Shown here: piece by piece, positions 11,462-20,527 of the stretch
How the letters are laid out: each line of letters begins with the position of its first letter
Numbering within the stretch: position 1 is the first letter of the stretch
Source of the DNA: Nautilus pompilius
Taxonomy: Eukaryota > Mollusca > Cephalopoda > Nautilida > Nautilidae
Assembly (NCBI GenBank): GCA_018389105.1
Contig: JACATO010001062.1
Coordinates: 124,001-188,000, forward strand
Length of the DNA: 64,000 nt
Reading direction: 5' to 3'
Made by a program: the position numbers and the translations under genes
The notes under the pieces: generated by a model
Told to the model about the DNA's origin: nothing
The model's database searches: none
Seen by the model: only the letters and a program-made list of their open reading frames with translations

Positions 11462-14400
11462 CTAGAAATAAAGTGATGAGTGAGTAAAGACAATCTTTTG
11501 TTCTCAAAATGTCTGAAGTCAGTAAACAATGGTCAGAGCTGCCATCATATTTCAGAGCTTTTCTTAAAACATGTTCTAGTCTTCAAAAGATCTTTGAAGT
11601 GATAATTAAAACAGGCATAAAGAAAGTGCACTAAAATGTCTTCAACACATCCTATAATTAAGCATAAGCTTTAATATTTTCTTGCAGTTTAGTTCAACTC
11701 AACATCAGACTAAATCACCACCATGCTGGTCTAATGAGTACATGACAAATTAGTTAAAGGACTGGTTAATAATCAATGCAAACTACTCTCATTTAAAATA
11801 AAAAAAAACAAATTAGAAAATCAATAAAAATGCAAATTTTCAACACCTCGAGCAATGAGAAGGTAAAGAACTATAACAAACGGATGCTCACATGTCGTTG
11901 GTTCATTTGTTGCACTTCTCATATCACTAACTGAACAGAATTGCGTGTAAAGCATTTATTAATTATTGAAATTATGCTTTCAATTACACAATAAAGAATG
12001 AGATGGCACCATGAAACCACACTTTGAGTAGATAATAGTTACTCTTTCAGTTGTTTAATTCATTGCAACTAAGCTCAGCAAAGTTAACTGGGAACCTAGA
12101 GCCAAAAGTAACAGTCGAAGCTTGAAAGTCAGGTGAAGAGTACTGTAGCAAGTTCTGGGATAAATCAGAGTCTGACCAAAATAATACATCTCAGTAGTTT
12201 ATTCTCGCAATAAGGTTCAACTCTTGTTTAGTCAATCAGAGAGAGAGATTGTCGCTCTATGTTAAGCTTGGTATGGTCGCAGCATCCCTTTGGAACAGAA
12301 GTGATACTGGCTACTTCATAGGCATCTTTTGCTCAGTGCATGGTTTCACAAACAGGTATGGTGTAATATTGCGAGAAATGTTCCTGGCAGTAGTTCTGCC
12401 TGCTGCTGAGATTTCATTGGCTAAACAAAAGTTGAAAGGCGATTGTACTAGTTCTCCAATTTTTGCCAGAGCTGACTATGTATGACATCTTTTATCCAGT
12501 TAGCTACTTCCTTTAGACAATGCAGCCTCTTCGGAGAGTCGTGGTAGTAGTAAATGATGGCCTGTACAATGAATAGGTAGTAGTCATGAAGCAACTTGCC
12601 AAATAACAGTATCATCCACCCCAAAGATTAGTTAGTTAATTTTTCCAAGCATCAGCATAGAAGCCAAGCAGTATCCAATACAGCAACTATTCCTTCAACA
12701 GAAGCATTCAGCAGAGGTTCTACTTTCAAATATTACATGATTGTAGGTCCATTGAGAATCACTCCTACGCAGATAATTTTTCTTAGTACTGCTATCTGCC
12801 ATCACTAAAAAAACAAGCTTATACCAAATCTCTGTCAGCTCATATTGAAAGCTTTGTCATTACAATACACAGTCATTTTGTTTCAGCAGCAGCAGATGCT
12901 CAGAGAGCCTGTGAAGCAAGACAGACAGTTCAGAACTTTACCGTCAGCATTCTTTTCCATCTGCACGACGACACCACCTTGAATTGCTGGAAATATTCAA
13001 AAGGGGGGGGGTTTAATGTATCTGACGCATGATTTTGTTCTTCCTTATCTTTACCGTTTTCACATTTTTAGTCCCCCGAAGAAAGGATTCCTAACAAATA
13101 TTACCCAAACTGAAACTTGTATCTCGTACTGTGCAAACCCCCGGTCTTTGTTCAGTTGGAGTTGATTCACAACGAGTGAGTGGGGCCTGTGATGTGCGGG
13201 CTGCTAAGTATAAACTATGACTGCATCCAACAGAAAACCTCAACGCAGCCAGTCAAACTCGCACAGTATTCCTCCGCTCGCTGCTTTGATTTGTTTGAGA
13301 TACTTTTCTGCTCGCAGCTGAGGACAACAAATAAACTCATTTAAATTCTAACAGCTTCACTTTAACCCTTTCCACTACTCCTAATCGTCCAAATTACCCT
13401 GTCTCATTCGCAGATATATGGTCCGATACTCGGAAGCTCTCTCTCTCTCTCATAGGCTCCAAAATGTTAAAAGTGTCCGTCTTTGCCAAGACCCGAGTTA
13501 ACAAATGGGTACACACACACAAAGAAGCAATTCCTAGTGCTAGTTTTGTCTTCCGTCTTCTGTTATGAAATATAACGAACACGAGCATCTTGTCCGTAAT
13601 CAGTCTCATCGGCAGAAACTGCATTGGCCAATCAGTGTGGTGGTCAGCAGAAGGACCAGAGGTAACGTGGTCACCTCCTCCGTGAAAAACAGAACTGGGT
13701 CTCACCTCTCCAATTTTGGTTCATATTAGCACCTGGTGTTTACGCCGTCTCTCTCTCTCGTGAAACCAGGGGCCGCTAGTCTCAGGCCATGGGTTCGTTT
13801 AGCTCCTGGAGTCCTTTCTGATATAACAAATACTGGACAGGCAGGCAGGCAGTTGTCTACCCTGGACGACCACATTTCCTAATCAATCCGACTTTTGTAA
13901 GCAACATGTCAAATGACCTGTGAGTACATCCCTATCGCACTGAATAATTCGAAAGTGAAAAGGAAAATACAATTTAGCTTAATTTAGATTGGACCTCACC
14001 CAGTTGGTCTCATTCTTATATTTAAATGGGGAAAGAGCTCGAAAAACGCAGAGAAATACCCTTGGATCTTGCATTTTCGGAGGGGAGGGGAGGGGTCGGA
14101 AAAAAACTTCCGAGCAAATTATTATTATTTTAAACCCTTGGAATCGCATTCCCTTTGACTTCACGATAGCGGGACCGAGCTACAGGGAGATTTCTCAAGT
14201 ACAGCTTAGTTTATTCCTAAACTAATCAGATGTTTCCGTATTCATTAGAATCTGAAAATTCTGGCTGTTTTTACCTGAGGTTTCACCTTTTTCAAGGAGG
14301 TACAAGATGCGAAGTTTGAACACCACTTCATGTTCACTTCAGACATTTTTTTCGTCAAATCGTCCAAACCAGAGTCAAACTGGGGGGGAACCTTAAAGTC

Positions 14401-15756
14401 GCAAAAGGGATCCCGAAACTGCGTACAGAAATCCAGTAACTTGTCGTCATCGTCATTGTCGTAAGAACGGTAATCCGTTTCATCAAAATCCGAATCATCG
14501 TTGTCACTAGCAGCAGGAATTTCAGACACAAAGCTTAAGGGGGTTGGGTAACTCTGACAATGCCTGTCGGAGTCGGATGCCTGACCGACGAAAAGGACGG
14601 AATCTTTGTCATTATCTGGCTGTTTAAATGTATCCTCCTCCTGGACAGGCAAAGCATCTACAAGCAGGTCCCACTCACAACTATCACACTTTTCGGGCTC
14701 GGAGCAGCCGGAATCAGAACAGATATCGTTTGGTTCCCGATTAGGGGCACTGCGGTGTTTCAGGGTGCGGGATCTCCTGTGTCCGCGACACGAACTCTTA
14801 TTCCGTTCATGTCTGTCCTCCCACTGTAGCGAGACCTCGTCGATGTCCCCCAACAGGTCCCATTCCTCTAAATCCGAGCTCTGATCATCTTCAGATTCGC
14901 AAGCTGCCGAGTGTCCAGTGGTAACGGGGGTCTCCGCCCCGCTCGGCCCTTCGTCGACCACGCACGATTCCAACTCGAAATCCTTTTCCCCTTCGGGAGC
15001 TCTCGAGGATCCGCCTGAATCACTGTCCTTCGCGGTCACTCCGAGACTGTCCGTCTGATTCAGCCCTTCGGAACTCGCGGGCCCCTGCCACCCTTGGCAT
15101 TCCGTCACCATCCCCTCTTCCATTCGGGGTTTCTTAACAAGAGTGGTGACGCCGGCGGGGCCACACTTCCTTCCGAAGTTACCGCCGCCCGGACAAGCGA
15201 CAGCAGGCTTCCGTCGGACACTTGCAGTATTCTTCCAGCTCCTGTGGCTATTCCGCGGGCGACAGCTTCGGATTTTCGGGTAGTGTCCCCCCCCGGGGCC
15301 CGCCTCGGGATGAGCGTATCCCGATATCCAGCGGAAGTTATCGAAGAAACTGTTGACGGCCCGGTGAATGTAGTTTTTGTCGCCGCTGAATCCAGTGGGG
15401 GGCGGATTCCAGACACTTCCGAAAGTCCAAGGCTGGTAAAGATCGAACCGGGCTGGCAGCCACACCCCAGGACTCCAGCCCGGGGGGGCGGGGAAGGCCC
15501 CAGCCTGCCGGTAGCGGAGGGGCGACCTCCCACACCACCCCATACCGTCGAAGTCGCACGCTGTACAGTAACCCTTGGGCCGTCCTCCCAAAGCCATCCC
15601 TTTCTCCTCGGGAAATTTCCTCTTCAGATCCCTAAAACCGACCGGAGGGGTCCACCGGCTGCGGGCGGAAGGCGGCACTCCGTCGGCGATGTCCAGACGC
15701 GGCCTCTTACTCCAGCCAGCGCTCCGAGGGTAGGCGCTGACCGCGGTAGGCATCAT
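11249..15756 (-). CDS. PPP1R15: PPP1R15 (GADD34/CReP) eIF2-alpha phosphatase regulatory subunit
   Basis: Two coding exons (15756-14275 and 11461-11249) give 564 residues. The intron has donor CAG/GTAAAA and acceptor TTTCTAG/G and keeps phase 0. The C-terminal 70 residues carry the family signature: PP1-docking KPQVHF (492-497), a Trp at 512, ARKGPW (519-524) and ARDRERF (528-534), as in the GADD34/CReP core that joins PP1 to eIF2-alpha. The rest is probably disordered: a Pro/Gly/Arg-rich N-terminal third, then an acidic Ser/Asp-rich part with two copies of EWDLL (298-302, 361-365). Role from the family: it directs PP1 to dephosphorylate Ser51 of eIF2-alpha, restoring translation after stress. 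The start is the first in-frame ATG after a TGA; an upstream in-frame TTG is ignored. A single copy would be expected to serve as the ancestor-like equivalent of vertebrate PPP1R15A and B. The leader contains two uORFs, listed separately. Confidence 0.92.
11462..14274 (-). other. PPP1R15 intron (2.8 kb)
   Basis: A GT-AG intron separating the N-terminal region from the PP1/eIF2-binding core. ORFs of 60-100 codons inside it match nothing recognised and lack splice support. It contains a poly-G run near 13002 and short CT and CA microsatellites near 13440 and 13510. Confidence 0.85.
14275..15756 (-). CDS. PPP1R15: PPP1R15 exon 1, disordered N-terminal region
   Basis: 494 codons from ATG (15756-15754; a second ATG follows at once) to CAG at the donor. 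The 5' part is GC-rich and encodes Pro, Gly and Arg; the 3' part encodes Asp/Glu/Ser clusters. The last residues are KKVKPQ, immediately before V-H-F of exon 2. Confidence 0.88.
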
Positions 15757-15786
15757 TATACGGTTCCCGTCGACCAACCCGTCCAG

Positions 15787-15843
15787 TCAGGGGTTCGAAC
15801 GGGACTGGGCAAGCTCAGAACGACATCTCCAGCGGGGCGCCAT
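15787..15843 (-). promoter_or_regulatory. PPP1R15 upstream ORF 2 (18 codons)
   Basis: ATG at 15843-15841 in context tcaATGG opens 18 sense codons and stops at TGA 15789-15787, 30 bases before the main ATG. It overlaps uORF 1 in a different frame. In vertebrate GADD34 and CReP, leader uORFs repress translation in resting cells and allow it when eIF2-alpha is phosphorylated; a similar role is inferred here. Confidence 0.55.
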
Positions 15844-15880
15844 TGATAGTCGAGCGGGCAGACGACAGGCGAGCGTCCAT
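15815..15880 (-). promoter_or_regulatory. PPP1R15 upstream ORF 1 (21 codons, strong start context)
   Basis: ATG at 15880-15878 lies in a strong context (aaaATGG: A at -3, G at +4), encodes 21 residues starting MDARLSS and stops at 15815, 58 bases before the main ATG. A scanning ribosome should start here often. The frame stays open upstream to another ATG at 16051, which matters only if transcription starts further upstream. Confidence 0.6.
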
Positions 15881-15950
15881 TTTTTCCGACGAGCAAAGAT
15901 TCCAAATATGGTCCACAGTCGGCAACGGTTTCCAGAGACCAGCGGGAATC

Positions 15951-15964
15951 GTGTATAATATAAG
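15951..15964 (-). promoter_or_regulatory. TATA-like element of PPP1R15
   Basis: On the minus strand the sequence reads CTTATATTATACAC. A start site about 25-30 bases downstream (near 15925) would give a leader of about 170 bases holding both uORFs. This is a motif match only. Confidence 0.35.
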
Positions 15965-16639
15965 CCCTTCGCGACCGTGTGAACTACTAGATGGCGGCGT
16001 GGATTCCAACTTTCCTAAATGAGTGTATTCCGCTCTCGCCGGAGATTCCATAACGTAATTCCTTCTTTCTTCAGGTTCGATTCCGATAGTGAAGCTAATT
16101 AATTATTCAGGCGACCTTTATCTCAAAAGTAGTCCCTCACCGCCTCACCTCCCACGCCGATTCATACGCTTCACCCCGGTCAACAGCAACGTGCGAAACG
16201 CCCGCATTCAGAACTTGAATCGATGGCTAAGCCGCACTTTTCTCCGAATATTAAAATGTAGAATAAACTGTGGGAGAGAGGAGGGGGGAGGGATACATCT
16301 CATCCTTTAAAAAAAAAAAAGGTCGCCGCTGGTGCCCGTATGTAGGCGGCGGTGTCGCGAATTGTTGCATCAGCCGACGACCGACTTTCGCACCAAAAAA
16401 AAAAAAAACAACAATAAAATATTCCCGGCGACGAATAAAATTCTTTTGCAGCCATTAAAATATCTCTGTTTAAAATACTTACCAGCATTTACAGAACCAT
16501 GGCTGAAACTTAATAAATAGGGTAGGTAAGATATACATATATTTATTTATTTATTTATATTGGCTGCTAGAGTTGTCTCCCATGAGCAGTATTTTTAGCA
16601 TCTGCTCACGTCCCAGAAACGGAATTCTGCTGAACTGAG

Positions 16640-16690
16640 AGCACGCGCGCGGAAATCTGACGTCACTGTCGAGGTCACCAATCAGCGAAG
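16640..16690. promoter_or_regulatory. CRE and CCAAT-box cluster upstream of PPP1R15
   Basis: A perfect palindromic CRE, TGACGTCA, at 16658-16665, followed by CCAATCAGCG at 16678-16687, next to a CpG-dense stretch (GCACGCGCGCGG at about 16641). CREB/ATF-family factors bind such sites. It lies about 780 bp upstream of uORF 1, so it may mark a distal promoter or a non-coding first exon. Confidence 0.4.
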
Positions 16691-16825
16691 ACAAAAGAAA
16701 TTGCGAAGGCAGAGGGGGAAAAACTCATCCTCTTTATGTGCGTCACCGGGATTTTGTGGAGGGGAAGTCCGTCTGTTTGGAGCCGCCACAGCCGTGGTGG
16801 TTAGTTACCATAATAAGTAGTAGTA
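16691..16825. other. GC-moderate spacer before the purine repeat
   Basis: No gene recognised; it joins the CRE/CCAAT cluster to the long GA repeat. Confidence 0.4.
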
Positions 16826-19800
16826 GTATGGAGAGAGATATAAGAGAAAAAGAGAGAGTAATAAAAAGGACATTGAGAGAGAGAGAGAGGGAAGGAGAGA
16901 TGGAAATTGAGAGAAAAGAAAGGAAATTGAAAGAGGGATGAAAGAGGGGAGAGATGGAAATTGAGAGGAGGATTTGATGAAATTGAGAGAGAATGGGAAA
17001 AGCGGAGAGAGGGGAAATTGAGAGAGGCGAGAGGAAAGAAGAAGAAAGAGGGAGAGAAGGAGAAATTGAGAGAAGAGAGGAGGAGAGAGAGAGATGGAAA
17101 TTGAGAGAGAGACAGAAAGAGGGAGAGAGAGATGGAAATTGAGAGAGAAAAGAAAAAGAAGGAAAGGAAAGGAGGGAGAGATGGACAAATGCGTGAGAGA
17201 GAAAGAGAGAGAGAGAGATGGAATTGATGAGAGAGAGAAGAAGAGGGAGCGAGATGGAAATTGAGGAGAGAGAAAGAAAAGAGGGACGGGAGAGATGGAA
17301 ATTGAGAGAGAAAGAAGAGGAGAGAGAGATGGAAATTGAGAGGAATGAGCGAAAGAAAGAAGAAAGAGGGAGGGCGGAGAAGAGAAGAGAGATGGAAATT
17401 GACGAGAGGAAGAGGAAAGAAAAGAGAAAGAAAGGAGGGGAGAGAGATGGAAAATTGAGAGAGAAGAAAGAATGGAGAGAGAGAGAGAAAGAGGGCGGGG
17501 CCGAGATTGGAAATTGAGAAGAGAGAGAGAGAGAGATGGAAATTGAGAGAGAAAGAAAGAGAGAGATGGGGGAATTGAGAGAGAAAGAGAGAGAGAGATG
17601 GAAATTGAGAGAGAAAGAAAGAGGGAGAGATGGGGGAGAACGGATGGAGAGAGTCAGAGAGAGAGATGGAAATTGAGAGAGATGGGGAGAAAGATGGAGA
17701 GAGTCAGAGAGAAGATGGAAATTGAGAGAAAATGAAAGAGAAGAGATGGAACTTGAGGAGAGAGGAGAAGAGATTAGAAATTGAGAGAGAAAGAAAAGAG
17801 AGAGAGGGAAAGAAGAGGGAGAGATGGGGAAAGATGGAGAGAGTCAGAGAGAGAGATGGAATGAGAGAGATGGGGAAGGAGATGGGAAAGGTCAGAGAGA
17901 GAGATCAGAGAGAGAGATGGAATTGAGGAGAAAATGATAAGAGGGAGAGAGGAACTTGAGAGAGAGAGGAGAAAGAAAAAGAAAGAGAGGGAGAGATGGA
18001 AATTGAGAGAGAGAGAGATGGAAATTGAGAGAGATGGGGAAAGATGGAGAGTCAGAGAGAGAGATGGAAATTCAGAGAAAGAAAATGAAAGAGGAAGCGA
18101 TGGAAATTGAGCGAGATGAGGAAAGATGGCGAGGCAGACAGAGGAGAGATGGAAAATTGAGAGAGAGAGAGAGAGATGGAAATTGATGAGAGAAAGAAAG
18201 AGGAGAGAGAGACGGGAGAGATGGAAAATGAGGAAGGTAGGCGCGGGATGGAGAGAGATGAAGAGAGAAGAGAGAGAGATGGCAATTGGGAAATGGGAGC
18301 ATGACTGAGGAGAGAGATGGAGAGAAGAGCCAGGAAGGAGGAAGATGGGGAAAGATGGAGAGAGTCGGAGAGGAGAGAGAGATGGAAATTGAGAGAGATG
18401 GGGAAAGCTGGAGAGAGTAGAGGAGAGAGATGAAACTGAGAGAAAATGACGCGGGAGGAGGCGATGGAAAATTGAGAGAGAAAGAAAGAGGGAGAGATGG
18501 AAATTGAGGAGAGATGGGGAAAGATTGGAGAGTCAGAGAGAGAGAGATGGAAATTGAGAGAAAAGAAAGCGGAGAGATGGAAAATTGAGAGAGAGAGAGA
18601 GATGGAAATTGAGAGAGAGAAGAAAAGAGAGAAAGGAAAAGAGAAATAGAGGGAGAGATGGAAATGACGAGAAGAAAAGAAGAGGGAAAGATGGAGAGAG
18701 TCCGAGAGAGAGAGGAAATGGAGAGAGAAAGAGAGAGAGAGAGAGATTGGAAATTGAGGAGAGAAAGATCGAGGGAGAGATGGAATAATTGAGATGAGAG
18801 AGGAGAGATGGAAATAGAGAGAAACGAAGAGGGGAGAGATGGAAATTGAGGAGAGAAAGAAAGAGGGAGAGAGAGAAATTGAGAGAGAAAAGAGGAGAGA
18901 GAGAGATGGAAATGATGAAGAGCAGAAAGGGAAAGAGGGAGAGATGGAACAAGAGATGGGAATATTGAGAGAGGAAAGAAAGCGAGCGAGAGAGAGAACG
19001 AAAGAGGGCGCGAGATCGAGCGAGATTGAAATTGAGGAGAGGGAGAGAGAGATGGAAATTGAGAGAGAAGAGAAGAAAGAGAGAGATGGAAATTGCGAGA
19101 AGATTGAGAAAAGAGAGGAGAGAGCTGGAAAAAAATTGAGAGAGAAAGAAAAAGAGGGGAGGCGGAGAGGAAGAGCTTGGGGAAAGATGGAGAGAGTCAG
19201 AGAGAGAGAGGAAATTGAGAGAAAATGAAATGAAAGAGGGAGAGAGAGGATGGAAAATGAGGGAGAGAAAGAAAGAGGGAGAGAGTGGAAATAGAGAGAA
19301 AGAAAGAGGGAGAGAGGAAATTGAGAGAAAGAAAGAGGGAGAGAGGAAATTGAGGAAGAGAAAGGAGAGATGGAAATTGAGAGAGAGAGAAAGAGGGCGA
19401 GATGGAAATTGAGAGAGAAAGAAAGAGGGAGAGATGGGAAAGATGGAGAGAGTCAGAGAGAGAGATGGAAATTGAGAGAAAATGAAAGAGGGAGAGAGAG
19501 ATGGAAATTGAGAGAGATGGAAATTGAGAGAGAGAGAAAGAGGGCGAGATGGAAATTGAGAGAGAGAGAGGAGAAAAGAGGGCGAGATGGAAATTGAGAG
19601 AGAAAGAGAGAGAGAGGATGGAAATTGAGAGAGAGAGAGAGAGAAAGAGGGCGAGATGGAAATTGAGAGAGAAAGAAAGAGGGGAGATGGAAATTGAGAG
19701 AGGAGAGAAAGAGGGCGAGATGGAAATAGAGATGGGGAAAGATGGAGAGAGTCAGAGAAGAGAGAGAGAAAGAAGGTGAGATGGAAATAGAGATGGGGAA

Positions 19801-19940
19801 AGATGGAGAGAGTCAGAGAGATAGAAATAGAGAGAGATGGGGAAAGATGGAGAGAGTCAGAGTGAGGACAGAGATGGAAATAGAGAGGGGGAAAGATGGA
19901 GAGAGGTCAGAGAGAGAGATGGAAATTGAGAGAGAGGGGA
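16826..19940. repeat. 3.1-kb imperfect purine (GA-rich) tandem repeat
   Basis: The plus strand is almost all A and G. Two unit types recur: one around GATGGAAATTGAGAGAGA with GAAAGAGGGAG, the other around GGGGAAAGATGGAGAGAGTC. Units vary by many small indels, so copy boundaries are unclear. Stop-free frames rich in Arg/Glu/Lys (plus) and Ser/Leu/Phe (minus) result from composition and are not genes. Confidence 0.95.
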
Positions 19941-20377
19941 TTTTCAGGTTCTGTGTTTTAAAAAGCTAAATAATTCAGAACAATTTCCCTCAATCCACCG
20001 TTTTTTTGTTTTGTTGTTTTCTTTCTGGTCGAAATCTACAATTATTCGCCCACAACCAGATCTTCTCTACGGACTCTCTGCTTATCTACCTGAACTGCTT
20101 GTGGTTTCATTCTTCCTTCACGAGCTTTGCACGACTCGAGATGTCACCGTCAGTACGCTCCGAACTTATTCCTACCGCCTCCCGCACCTGGTAACCTTGG
20201 CAAAACTTCATCGCAGCACTCCGACCCGGGTTCAAACCGGTGTATGCGCAAGCCGATAGCGCCTGCGATTTATGCTTTTAAAACAATACATGATTGGTTA
20301 TATCGGTAGATACTCTCTATAATTCGTGTAGGGACATGCTTCATCGGCCGCTTCCAAATACCTGCTGAACTATCGGA

Positions 20378-20417
20378 AAGTTTCCCTCTACACCCACGGC
20401 GATCGAGAGGGAAACTT
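20378..20417. repeat. 12-bp inverted repeat (hairpin)
   Basis: AAGTTTCCCTCT at 20378-20389 is the exact reverse complement of AGAGGGAAACTT at 20406-20417, with a 16-base loop. It lies directly before the 59-bp direct repeat. Confidence 0.8.
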
Positions 20418-20527
20418 CAGCTCTAGGATAAGCCGTTTCCCACCTGATATCATTAAAGGTACATTCACGGAAAATTCAGCTCTAAGATAAGCCGTTTCCC
20501 ACCTGATATCATTAAAGGTACAGTCAC
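20410..20527. repeat. 59-bp tandem direct repeat at the 5' edge of the Tigger element
   Basis: Copy 1 is 20410-20468 and copy 2 is 20469-20527. Both contain TTCAGCTCT, GATAAGCCGTTTCCC and ATCATTAAAGGTACA with few changes. The second copy runs into the first bases of the transposon. Confidence 0.85.

Noticed and set aside
15094..15846. 250-codon plus-strand ORF opposite PPP1R15 exon 1
   Set aside because: A GC-rich antisense shadow; the minus frame has the PPP1R15 context and splice site.
16805..19969. Many long ORFs rich in Arg/Glu/Lys or Ser/Leu/Phe
   Set aside because: They are translations of the purine-rich tandem repeat in every frame, with no domain, start context or splice support.
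20190..20245. tRNA-like B box (GGGTTCAAACC) near the Tigger flank
   Set aside because: No matching A box or cloverleaf could be found.
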